Assembly: GCA_035370465.1 (NCBI GenBank)
Contig: DAOOVW010000008.1
Location: forward strand, 10,982 to 45,483
Source of the DNA: a bacterium
Lineage (GTDB): Bacteria; Ratteibacteria; UBA8468; B48-G9; JAFGKM01
Direction of reading: 5' to 3'
Length of the DNA stretch: 34,502 bases
The notes under the pieces are model-generated. The model was not told the DNA's origin. It saw only the letters and a program-made list of their open reading frames with translations, and did not search any database. The position numbers were made by a program, and so were the translations under genes. Shown one piece after another: positions 1 through 7,321 of the stretch; the first letter of the stretch is position 1; the number at the start of each line of letters is the position of its first letter.

Positions 1-2
1 TA

Positions 3-818
3 ATTCCAATTTTAATTGCTGCTTTAATTGTACTTAATACAATGTTAGGTTCTGTTTATGAAAGATTAAGAGAAATTGGGACTTATAGTGCAATTGGGCT
101 TGCTCCTGTGCATATTGCTTCTTTATTTCTTGCTGAATCACTTGTCTATGCTGTTTTAGGTGCAGTTGCAGGATATTTATTAGGACAGATTCTTTCAAAA
201 ATTTTAATGGCAACAGACCTTTTAAAAGGGCTTGTTTTAAATTATTCTTCAATGTCTGCTGTATTTTCAACAATAATAATATTTATAACTGTAATTCTTT
301 CAACAATTTATCCAGCAAGAAAAGCATCTCAAATGGCTGTTCCTGATGTCACAAGAAAATGGATTCTGCCTGAACCAAGGGGAGATAAGTGGGAATTTGA
401 ATTTCCATTTACAGTAAGTCAATATGAAGTTTTAGGACTTGTTACATTTCTTACAGAATATTTTAATTCTTTTCAGGATGTTTCACTTGGAAATTTCTAT
501 ACAAATGGAGCAAAACTTATATATGAAAAACATCAATCAGGAAAGAAAAAATATATTTTAGAAACAGAAATATATCTTTCACCTTTTGACCTTGGAGTAG
601 GTCAAAACTTCAAAATGGTTTTAGAACCATTAGGACAATATGACTTTTATACTATTAATTTAGAAATGGAAAGAAAAAGTGGCGAGTCAAATGATTGGAA
701 AAGACTTAACAGACGATTTCTTGATAATATAAGAAAACAATTTCTAATATGGAGAACTGTTAGTTCAGAAATAAAAAAGGAATATACAAAAAAAGGGAAA
801 GAACTTTTAAATCTATAA
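3..818 (+). CDS. FtsX/MacB-type ABC transporter permease, C-terminal part (5' end outside window)
   Basis: The reading frame is already open at base 3, well before the first ATG at 42, so the gene begins upstream of the window. The visible part starts in a transmembrane helix followed by SVYERLREIGTYSAIG, the cytoplasmic-loop signature of FtsX-domain permeases such as MacB and LolC. Two more hydrophobic helices and a PARKAS segment typical of the end of this domain follow. After it comes an unusual cytoplasmic tail of roughly 150 residues, rich in charged and aromatic residues, that I do not recognise. Such permeases work with an ABC ATPase in lipoprotein release, efflux or cell-division signalling; the partner is not visible here. 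The family call is firm; the substrate is unknown. Confidence 0.8.
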   Translation: MPILIAALIVLNTMLGSVYERLREIGTYSAIGLAPVHIASLFLAESLVYAVLGAVAGYLLGQILSKILMATDLLKGLVLNYSSMSAVFSTIIIFITVILSTIYPARKASQMAVPDVTRKWILPEPRGDKWEFEFPFTVSQYEVLGLVTFLTEYFNSFQDVSLGNFYTNGAKLIYEKHQSGKKKYILETEIYLSPFDLGVGQNFKMVLEPLGQYDFYTINLEMERKSGESNDWKRLNRRFLDNIRKQFLIWRTVSSEIKKEYTKKGKELLNL

Positions 819-964
819 ATGTAAAATGTAAAGAGTAAAGTGCGTTTTCCAGCATCCGTCACTTTTTGTGGAGGATGTAAAGTTAAAATGTAAAATTGAA
901 AACGAAGAAGAAAAATTTAAAATTTTAAGTTATAATTTTAAACTTTACACTTTTAGTTTTGCAT
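819..964. repeat. MITE-like intergenic element with imperfect terminal inverted repeats
   Basis: Between the permease stop and the next gene lies an AT-rich block whose ends are imperfect inverted repeats. Bases 819-842 and the reverse complement of 941-964 agree at about 17 of 24 positions. A second inverted pair (TGTAAAGTT and AACTTTACA-like arms) lies inside, and a CATCC/GGATG hairpin sits near 851-876. No reading frame of note is present. It could be a miniature mobile element or simply a folded untranslated region; I see no second copy in this window. Confidence 0.35.
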
Positions 965-1003
965 TATTAAGTTGTAATTTGCTACTTAAAAAGGAAGGTA
1001 TAA

Positions 1004-2986
1004 ATGGAAAATAAAATTAAAGATGACTCCTATCAGGTAGAAATTGAAGAACCATTTCAAGAGGGATTTAATAAGAAAACAGTTCTGGCCGCTCTTTTTA
1101 TTGGATTTTTGATGCTTCCAGGTTCAATATATTTAGGACTTATTACAGGAGTTGGACTTGGAGGTGCTGCTCAATGGGTAACAGTTATTCTTTTAGTTGA
1201 AATTGCAAAAAGGTCATTTGTTCAATTAAAAAAACAGGAAGTTCTTATTATTTATTTAATAGCACATTCTCTTGTTGCTGCTGGAATTACTATCGGAACA
1301 GCAAGTTTAGTTTTACAGGGAGGTGCTTTTAGTGATTTAATATGGAAACAATATCTTGTTCAGTCACCTTATGCAGAATCATTTGGTTTAACACCACATA
1401 TTCCTTCCTGGGCAGTTCCACCAGCTGGTTCAGAAGTACTTCTTAAAAGGACATTTTTAAGTAGAGTTTGGCTTATTCCAATTTTACTTATCATAATTCA
1501 CAATGTACTTTTTAGAATTAACTATTTTTCACTTGGCTATATACTTTTTAGAATTACAAGTGATAGAGAAAAACTTGCATTCCCAATGGCTCCTGTAGCA
1601 TCAGAAGGAGCAATAGCAATGGCTGAAGTAAGTGCTAAAAAAGATACATGGAGATGGAAAGTTTTTAGCATATCAGCAATGATAGGGGTAATATATGGCG
1701 CTTTTTATACTGTAATTCCAACTATAACAGGACTTTTAATGACAAAACCATTTCAAATTATTCCAATTCCATGGCTTGATTTTACTGAAAAAATTGGGTT
1801 AATTTTTCCTGCTGCTATTTTGGGATTTGTAACTGACCTTGGTTCTATTTTTACTGGGTTTGTTCTCCCATTTTGGGTTGTATCTGGGACATTTATTGGT
1901 TCTATTGTTGCCAGTGTCCTTTTAAATCCTATTCTATATAAAAGAGGAATTATAAAAAACTGGCAACCAGGTATGACTGCTGTGCCTGCAAATGTTGTAT
2001 CACAGATGGATTTCTGGGTAAATATTATGATTGCTGGAGCAATAGTTGTTGGTATTATTGGTGTTGTTAGAGGATTGGGTAATTTTATAAAAACAAAAAA
2101 TACGGTAACAACAGAAAAGAAACTTCCCGCTGGGAGAGGTGATTATCCAATACCTATTGCTTTTGGTATATGGTTTATTGCTACTTTAATTTACATAATA
2201 ATATGCCATATTCTTGTTCCTAAATTTCCTGTAATTCTTTTTATATTTTTTGGTTTTATTTTAACTCCATTTTTAAGTTATACTTCTGCAAGGATGTTTG
2301 GAATAACAGGAGTAGCAGGTGGAAGTGATTTCCCTATGGTCAGAGAAGCAACATTTATATTAAGTGGTTATAAAGGTGCAGATATATGGTTTGCTCCAGT
2401 TCCATATTTCGTTATTGGAGGGCAGGTTCAAACATTTAAACAATTAGAATTAACAAGAACAAAATTTACTTCCTGGTATAAAGGTGAGTTTACTGCACTT
2501 GGCATAATGCTTTTTTGTAGTTTTCTTTTCTGGTCAATTATATGGAGAATGAACCCAATACCATCTTCAACATATCCTTTTGTTCAAAAAATGTGGCCCA
2601 TGAGTGCAATATTCCAGAGTTTATGGGCAACAAGCACTCTTGAAACAGGACAGAATTGGATGATTAAAGCAATAAAACTAAAATATATTTCTGGTGGGGC
2701 AGGTATTTATTTTCTTCTTTACTTCCTATTTACTATTTTCAAATTCCCCATTTTCATGTTCTATGGAATTATTGGAGGTGTTGCCATGATGCCCCATTAT
2801 GTTCTACCAATGTTTTTCGGTGCTCTCCTTGGAAAATTTTATTTTTCAAAGAAAATTGGTAAAGAAACATGGAGAAAGTATACACCAATAATTCTTGCTG
2901 GTTATGCATGTGGTATGGGACTTATAGGTATGATTTCAGTCGCAGTTGCTCTTATTGCAAAAACAATATTTCAAATAATCTTCTAA
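1004..2986 (+). CDS. Large multi-pass membrane protein, OPT-transporter-like (DUF6785/DUF6784-type)
   Basis: This 660-residue protein is hydrophobic through most of its length, with about 14 candidate membrane helices and a short charged N-terminus. The layout, with glycine-rich helices and conserved PMAPVASEG and GGSDFPMVREA-type segments, resembles the OPT (oligopeptide/metal-chelate transporter) superfamily and the DUF6785/DUF6784 proteins that genome pipelines often label peptide transporters. It would act in the inner membrane; the substrate cannot be read from the sequence. The start is supported by an AAGGAAGG ribosome site a few bases before the ATG. The gene follows the permease on the same strand after a 185-base gap, so co-transcription is possible but unproven. 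Its last four bases overlap the convergent nuclease gene. Confidence 0.6.
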   Translation: MENKIKDDSYQVEIEEPFQEGFNKKTVLAALFIGFLMLPGSIYLGLITGVGLGGAAQWVTVILLVEIAKRSFVQLKKQEVLIIYLIAHSLVAAGITIGTASLVLQGGAFSDLIWKQYLVQSPYAESFGLTPHIPSWAVPPAGSEVLLKRTFLSRVWLIPILLIIIHNVLFRINYFSLGYILFRITSDREKLAFPMAPVASEGAIAMAEVSAKKDTWRWKVFSISAMIGVIYGAFYTVIPTITGLLMTKPFQIIPIPWLDFTEKIGLIFPAAILGFVTDLGSIFTGFVLPFWVVSGTFIGSIVASVLLNPILYKRGIIKNWQPGMTAVPANVVSQMDFWVNIMIAGAIVVGIIGVVRGLGNFIKTKNTVTTEKKLPAGRGDYPIPIAFGIWFIATLIYIIICHILVPKFPVILFIFFGFILTPFLSYTSARMFGITGVAGGSDFPMVREATFILSGYKGADIWFAPVPYFVIGGQVQTFKQLELTRTKFTSWYKGEFTALGIMLFCSFLFWSIIWRMNPIPSSTYPFVQKMWPMSAIFQSLWATSTLETGQNWMIKAIKLKYISGGAGIYFLLYFLFTIFKFPIFMFYGIIGGVAMMPHYVLPMFFGALLGKFYFSKKIGKETWRKYTPIILAGYACGMGLIGMISVAVALIAKTIFQIIF

Positions 2987-4377
2987 ATATTTAATTCCTC
3001 TAAATAATCAGGGACATATATTGAAGAGGACAATTTTTCCTTTAAAAAAGAAGAAAATTCACTTATAACTTCTTCTTCTCCATGAATAAGGAATATATTT
3101 TTCACATTTTTAATTTTATCTATCCAGAAAAATAGTTCATTTCTATCAGCATGGGCAGAAAATCCATTTATACTTTCAACTCTTGCTTTTAATGGATAAA
3201 ATTGTCCAAGTATTCTAATGTTTTCTTTTTTTTCAAGTATTTCTCTTCCAAGCGTTCCTTTTGCTTGATAACCAACAAAAAGTATTGTACATTCTTCTCT
3301 TGTTATATTTGTTATTAAATGATGTTTTATTCTTCCACCAGTACACATTCCACTACCTGCCATTATAATTGACGAACTTTTTATATGATTTATTGCTTTT
3401 GATTCATTAACACTTCTTGTAAATTTTAGAAGTGGAAAATCAAAAGGCGAATTTCCCTGTTTGAACATTTTCCTTGTTTCTTCGTCAAAATATTCAGTGT
3501 ACTTTTCAAAAACCTCAGTAATACTAATTGCCATAGGACTATCAACAAAAACAAAAATATGAGGGATTTTATCTTCAATTAAAAGTTTTTTTAAAAAATA
3601 AAGCAATTCCTGCGCTCTTTCAATCGCAAAAGTCGGAATTACAACATTTCCTCCTTTTTGAACTGTTTCATTAATAATATCTCCAAGTTTTTCTCCTCCC
3701 TGATTTTCACTTTCATGTATCCGATTACCATATGTGCTTTCCATAAAAACAATGTCTGCGGAAGAAAAAAAAGTCGGGTCTTCTAAAATTACTTTATTCC
3801 ATCTACCAATATCTCCTGAGAATATTATTTTTTTAATTTCTCTTCCTTCTTTAATTACCAGTTCTACCATAGAGGATCCTAAAATATGTCCTGCATCATG
3901 AAATGTAAAACTTATATTATCTGAAACTATAATTTCTTCTCTATATTTCTTTGGTCTAAATAAGGAAAAAACATTTTCTGCGTCTTCAATTGTATAAAGT
4001 GGGATTTCAGGAAATGGAGTTATTCTTCTTTCTTCCTGGTGTCTAATTCTTTTCTTTTCTGCATCTTCTTCCTGTAATTTCGCAGAATCAAGTAAAACAA
4101 TTCTTGTAATTTCTTCTGTTGGATATGTACAATAAATTTCTCCTTTAAATCCATCTTTAACAATTTTTGGTAAATACCCACAATGGTCAAGATGTGCGTG
4201 AGTTAAAATTATAAAATCAATTGTATCAGGACTAACAGGTAAATCCTGCCAATTTCTATTTTTAAACTCTCTCTCTTGGAAAAGACCACAATCAATAAGA
4301 AACCTTTTTTCTTTTGTTTCAATAAGAAATTTTGACCCAGTTACATTTTTTCCTGCTCCAAGTATTTTTAATTTCAT
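2983..4377 (-). CDS. MBL-fold beta-CASP RNA-processing nuclease
   Basis: A 464-residue metallo-beta-lactamase fold protein. The metal-binding motif HAHLDH is at residues 60-65, followed by further family motifs: DAGHILGS, FSGDIGR, STYGNR, GSGMCTGGR and a C-terminal GFSAHAD. That order defines the beta-CASP group (CPSF73/RNase J-like RNases). The length and absence of an N-terminal KH domain match the widespread bacterial group often annotated as RNA-specific exonuclease or endoribonuclease. Both zinc sites look intact, so it should be active on RNA in the cytoplasm. Its start lies only 30 bases downstream of tRNA-Arg on the same strand, so it may be read with the tRNA. An AGGGGAA ribosome site precedes the ATG. 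Confidence 0.9.
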   Translation of the reverse strand: MKLKILGAGKNVTGSKFLIETKEKRFLIDCGLFQEREFKNRNWQDLPVSPDTIDFIILTHAHLDHCGYLPKIVKDGFKGEIYCTYPTEEITRIVLLDSAKLQEEDAEKKRIRHQEERRITPFPEIPLYTIEDAENVFSLFRPKKYREEIIVSDNISFTFHDAGHILGSSMVELVIKEGREIKKIIFSGDIGRWNKVILEDPTFFSSADIVFMESTYGNRIHESENQGGEKLGDIINETVQKGGNVVIPTFAIERAQELLYFLKKLLIEDKIPHIFVFVDSPMAISITEVFEKYTEYFDEETRKMFKQGNSPFDFPLLKFTRSVNESKAINHIKSSSIIMAGSGMCTGGRIKHHLITNITREECTILFVGYQAKGTLGREILEKKENIRILGQFYPLKARVESINGFSAHADRNELFFWIDKIKNVKNIFLIHGEEEVISEFSSFLKEKLSSSIYVPDYLEELNI

Positions 4378-4407
4378 TACATTCCCCTTTTAATTATAAC
4401 TTCATTG

Positions 4408-4482
4408 TGCCCCTGGCCCGACTTGAACGGGCGACACGCGGTTTAGGAAACCGCTGCTCTGTCCATACTGAGCTACAGGGGC
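4408..4482 (-). tRNA. tRNA-Arg, anticodon CCT
   Basis: Read on the minus strand, the 75-base sequence folds as a full cloverleaf. It has a 7-bp acceptor stem (GCCCCTG with CAGGGGC), a GCTC/GAGC D stem, an anticodon stem GCGGT/ACCGC around loop TTCCTAA, and a 5-bp T stem GCCCG/CGGGC with loop TTCAAGT. The anticodon CCT reads AGG codons. The discriminator base is A, and CCA is not encoded, so CCA must be added after transcription. A promoter-like sequence lies just upstream (4493-4520). A truncated copy of its 5' half occurs at 5338-5380. Confidence 0.96.
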
Positions 4483-4713
4483 ATATTTTCGTAATATAAT
4501 TACAACTGAAAGTTTGTAAATAAAAAATCCAATTTTGATTTTACCTTATTTTTATTTATTTTAAAAATACTGAATTGAGATATATTAAATTTTTATATGT
4601 TGAACACTGGTATCCTTGCGCAAAAAATTTTAGGAAAGAAGAATGGGTAAAATAAAATAGACACGATGGTAGAGTAGAAAGTTCAAACAGAAATTTTTTC
4701 TTTAGTTTCTATG
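4440..4713. repeat. Direct repeat, copy 1 (tRNA 5' half, its promoter, spacer and tail of DUF2283 gene)
   Basis: This block is repeated in the same orientation at 5338-5612. The first 205 or so bases differ at about four positions. After a more divergent stretch of about 25 bases the match resumes and runs into the 3' end of the DUF2283 coding region. The repeat begins abruptly inside the anticodon stem of tRNA-Arg, so only the intact tRNA of copy 1 is functional. Confidence 0.92.
4493..4520 (-). promoter_or_regulatory. Likely promoter of tRNA-Arg
   Basis: On the minus strand TTTACA (4515-4520) and TATATT (4493-4498) are separated by 16 bases. The predicted start falls a few bases before the first tRNA nucleotide. 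The same sequence is preserved unchanged in the duplicated block near 5391-5418. Confidence 0.6.
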
Positions 4714-4892
4714 GGGAGAAGTTTATCTAAATCAATATGTTTTGAAGCAGAAAGAATTTCAATACCAGCAATTTTCCCTCTTTCATCCATATCAATTGTT
4801 ATATCATCTGTAAGATTTTTACATACTACTTCTTTTATATCTTTAAATTTCAAATACAAAACATCATATTTACTATCATAAGTTATTTTCAT
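4683..4892 (-). CDS. DUF2283 family small protein (antitoxin-like partner)
   Basis: This 69-residue protein begins MKITYDSKYDVLYLKFKD and continues with the TDDITIDMDERGKIAGIEIL pattern diagnostic of DUF2283. These are small beta-rich proteins usually found next to DUF4258 or similar small basic proteins in toxin-antitoxin-like pairs. Its start overlaps the stop of the upstream DUF4258 gene by four bases (ATGA), so translation is probably coupled. A cellular role has not been established for most members; the antitoxin idea is inferred from family context. The 3' end of this gene is repeated as a remnant near 5582-5612. Confidence 0.85.
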   Translation of the reverse strand: MKITYDSKYDVLYLKFKDIKEVVCKNLTDDITIDMDERGKIAGIEILSASKHIDLDKLLPIETKEKISV

Positions 4893-5164
4893 TTTCTATC
4901 CTCCCATTTTCCAAAATATACATAAACTGTAATAACTATCAACTGGTTCTTTTCTTCTTTATATATTACCCTGATTTTCTTTTGAGAGTAAAATTTATCC
5001 TGCCATTTTTTCCCATAGGGGGAAACCATCTCTTTTGCCTGTATGGAATATCTAACTTCATATCTTTGCCCTTTTTTAATTGTTTCTTCAACTTCTGAAA
5101 TATTTGCTCCTCTGTTTTTAATTCTATCCCTGGCGTGTTCTATAATTATAATTCTTTTCCCCAT
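4889..5164 (-). CDS. DUF4258 family small protein (toxin-like partner)
   Basis: A basic 91-residue protein with the HARDRIKNRG motif near residues 10-19, a helix of EVEETIKKG type, and a C-terminal beta-strand region (KIRVIYKEEKNQLIVITVYVY) as in DUF4258. This fold is related to small RelE/BrnT-like proteins and commonly sits upstream of DUF2283. A candidate -10 (TAAAAT) ends only about six bases before the ATG and no Shine-Dalgarno is visible, so the message may be leaderless. The upstream 49 bases recur at 7223-7271, where they no longer lead into this gene. Toxin activity is inferred, not shown. Confidence 0.8.
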   Translation of the reverse strand: MGKRIIIIEHARDRIKNRGANISEVEETIKKGQRYEVRYSIQAKEMVSPYGKKWQDKFYSQKKIRVIYKEEKNQLIVITVYVYFGKWEDRK

Positions 5165-5175
5165 TTTTATATTTT

Positions 5176-5224
5176 AATACATTTGGGGAAAATTTGAAAA
5201 GAAAAATTTCCTCTGTGCCAAATT
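5176..5224. repeat. 49-base direct repeat, copy 1 (upstream flank of DUF4258 gene)
   Basis: The stretch starting AATACATTTGGGG is found again at 7223-7271 with two mismatches. Here it forms the promoter-proximal flank of the DUF4258 gene. The second copy marks the far edge of the segment carrying the sialidase-like gene. The remaining bases up to 5337 are AT-rich, and I see no gene in them. Confidence 0.88.
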
Positions 5225-5337
5225 GGAGTGTAAAAGAATGAAAAATTATGAAATATAGTGAAGAAAAAAAATATTTTAAATGCTTATCCTTCTTTGTTTT
5301 CCTTAATTTTCTTTAGTTTTTAGATTTTGGTTTTTTA

Positions 5338-5380
5338 GGTTTAGGAAACCGTTGTTCTGTCCATACTGAGCTACAGGGGC
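5338..5380 (-). pseudogene. Truncated tRNA-Arg copy (5' half only)
   Basis: Minus-strand sequence matches tRNA-Arg(CCT) from its first base through the anticodon loop and three bases of the 3' anticodon stem, then stops matching. Two substitutions change the D stem (GAGC to GAAC) and the first base of the anticodon stem. The T arm and 3' acceptor strand are absent, so it cannot make a tRNA. The upstream promoter is intact, so a tRNA-half-like RNA could still be produced. Confidence 0.88.
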
Positions 5381-5612
5381 ATATTTTCGTAATATAATTA
5401 CAACTGAAAGTTTGTAAATAAAAAATCCAATTTTGATTTTACCTTATTTTTATTTATTTTAAAAATACTGAATTGAGATATATTAAATTTTTATATGTTG
5501 AACGCTGGTATCCTTGCACAAAAAATTTTGGTAGAGTGAAGGGGAAAAAATAAAATAGACACGATGGTAGAGTAGAAAGTTCAAACAGAAATTTTCTCTT
5601 TATTTGCTATAG
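5338..5612. repeat. Direct repeat, copy 2
   Basis: Second copy of the 4440-4713 block, offset by 898-899 bases. It holds the tRNA half, an unchanged promoter, the AT-rich spacer and the last bases of a DUF2283 gene, including its stop signal. The rest of the small-protein pair is missing. After it, the sequence becomes the leader of the sialidase-like gene. Within 5165-5705 no intact gene is present; 5613-5705 is AT-rich and carries the ribosome site for the gene at 5706. Confidence 0.92.
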
Positions 5613-5705
5613 AAATTTGTTATATAATACATTTCTAGAACAACCAAATAATTTTTGATAAAGAGAAAATAATAATATTCATATAAATATTAAAAAGGAG
5701 AAAAA

Positions 5706-6989
5706 ATGGGTATTACAATAAGAAGAGAATTGTATGTAAAAGCACAGGATAAAAATATGTGTGAATGGCGTTCTCAAAAATATGTCAATGGGGAAGGACT
5801 AAAAAGAGTGGAAATTAGAAGTTTAGAAGGAGAATCCGACTGGAGTAGTGGCTTATTTGAGAGATATTCTGATGATAATGGGCGTACATGGAGCCAATGG
5901 AAAGATATATATTCACAGGGATATGAAAAAAAAGGAGAAGATGAAATTTCCACTAACTATGGCTGTGAAACATATAATCCACAATATAAACATTTTGTAT
6001 CACTTATGATGAACAGGATATTTTTAGGTGGACATACTCAGGCATACAAAAGATTTTGGGAAAAGGGCGAAGCAGGATTTATTGACCATTGTTTTCTATC
6101 AGTTCGTAACGATAAAAGCCAAAATAGTTCAGTGAAACTAATTAAATATGAAGAAGGGGCTGATTATGATCCTGATAACTGGCTTAACCCGGAATATATC
6201 ACTCGTAATCGTGCTTATTTTGGATGTAATATTGATATTTTGAATAATGGAGAAATAATTTTCCCCATCGGTGCTAATGTTAAGGCATGTTGCCGTATTC
6301 TCTCCCTAAACATCAATGATATATTCCCTTCCTGCCCAGATATTATGTGTGGTATGATTGTAGTGCGTGGTATATTTAACCAATCTTCTGGAAACTATGA
6401 TTTTATATTTTCTAAACCAGTTGTTATAAGTGATTTGAAATCTTCCAGAGGTATTGATGAACCTGCAGCAATATCCCTGCCATCAGGTAGAATTATTGCT
6501 GTATTCCGTGGAAGTAATGTTGAATGCAAGGATTGGAATACTCGTATAGAACCTGGCACTCCTTCACATAAATGGTATTGTTGGTCTGATGATGGTGGAA
6601 AAACATTCACTGACCCTGTTCCATGGCACTTTGATAATAGAGAGGTTTTTTACTCTCCTGCCTCTATTTCTAATTTTATCAAAAGTATAAGTAATGGGAA
6701 GATATATTGGATTGGGAACATTACTGGATATAATGCTTATGGAGGACATCCTCGTTATCCTCTGGTAATAGCAGAAGTTAATGAGAGAGGGCTACTTAAA
6801 AAAGAGACATTGACTATAATTGATACTAGGCAGGAAGGAGAAAGTAAAGAAGTGCAACTTTCAAATTTCAGTATTTTACAGGATAGAGAAACAGGACTTA
6901 TAGAACTCTACCTAACAAAAATAGGACAACACGAAGGATATACATGGTGGGCAGATTGTTATAGATATTTTATTGATGTTAATAAATAA
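5706..6989 (+). CDS. BNR/Asp-box sialidase-superfamily protein
   Basis: A 427-residue protein with two Asp-box motifs, SDDNGRTWS (residues 55-63) and SDDGGKTFT (294-302), which mark beta-propeller blades of the sialidase superfamily. SLPSGRIIAVFRGS (258-270) is a further typical blade strand. I see no signal peptide, so it is probably cytoplasmic or exported by an unseen route. I cannot confirm the arginine triad of true GH33 sialidases, so substrate and catalysis are open. An AAAAAGGAG ribosome site precedes the ATG. It has no operon partner and lies inside the disrupted second copy of the tRNA/DUF2283 block. Codons such as CGT are more frequent than in neighbours, which may point to separate ancestry. 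Confidence 0.72.
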   Translation: MGITIRRELYVKAQDKNMCEWRSQKYVNGEGLKRVEIRSLEGESDWSSGLFERYSDDNGRTWSQWKDIYSQGYEKKGEDEISTNYGCETYNPQYKHFVSLMMNRIFLGGHTQAYKRFWEKGEAGFIDHCFLSVRNDKSQNSSVKLIKYEEGADYDPDNWLNPEYITRNRAYFGCNIDILNNGEIIFPIGANVKACCRILSLNINDIFPSCPDIMCGMIVVRGIFNQSSGNYDFIFSKPVVISDLKSSRGIDEPAAISLPSGRIIAVFRGSNVECKDWNTRIEPGTPSHKWYCWSDDGGKTFTDPVPWHFDNREVFYSPASISNFIKSISNGKIYWIGNITGYNAYGGHPRYPLVIAEVNERGLLKKETLTIIDTRQEGESKEVQLSNFSILQDRETGLIELYLTKIGQHEGYTWWADCYRYFIDVNK

Positions 6990-7222
6990 GGGATTTCGTC
7001 ACATTTTAAACATTTAATATATCTTCTTTAACAAAAGTAATTTTTTCTCTATACATTACAAGAAATAATCAGAGAGAATTTTTGTTTTTCTCTCCCTTTA
7101 TAAAATCCTATCATGATTTCTGAAGGAGCAGGTCGGAATGAATTTATTTATTGTTTTTACTCTATGTTTTTGTGTCCAATGGCTCCTTTGGACCTAATAT
7201 ATGGGTTTCACTAAGGTCTTAC
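6990..7222. other. Non-coding stretch after the sialidase-like gene
   Basis: No convincing gene. A 7-bp inverted repeat (GAGAGAA at 7072-7078, TTCTCTC at 7088-7094) might act as a weak terminator but lacks a clear T tract. A 33-codon frame (7113-7214) and a nested 19-codon frame with a GAAGGAG site (7138-7197) exist. Neither resembles a protein I know, and they may be debris of the inserted segment. A small GTCCAA/TTGGAC hairpin lies at 7174-7193. Confidence 0.4.
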
Positions 7223-7271
7223 AATACATTTGGGGAAAATTTGAAAAGAAAAATTTTCTCTGTGCTAAATT
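7223..7271. repeat. 49-base direct repeat, copy 2
   Basis: Matches 5176-5224 at 47 of 49 bases. Its first nine bases (AATACATTT) also occur at 5627-5635, immediately before the sequence that leads to the sialidase-like gene. The segment 5636-7222 is therefore flanked by a 9-bp direct repeat. Confidence 0.85.
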
Positions 7272-7283
7272 AAAAAAGGAAAG

Positions 7284-7312
7284 TTGACCAGAAATACCTT
7301 ATAAAGTAAAAT
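7284..7312 (+). promoter_or_regulatory. Promoter of the tyrS operon
   Basis: TTGACC (7284-7289), a 17-base spacer, and TAAAAT (7307-7312). Only nine bases separate the -10 box from the tyrS ATG at 7322, and no Shine-Dalgarno is present, so the transcript should have almost no leader. No T-box-like conserved sequence is seen. Confidence 0.7.
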
Positions 7313-7321
7313 TTAACTACT

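Noticed and set aside
7000..7321. T-box or other riboswitch before tyrS
   Set aside because: No T-box conserved bulge sequence is seen and the promoter lies only nine bases before the start codon, leaving no room for a leader.
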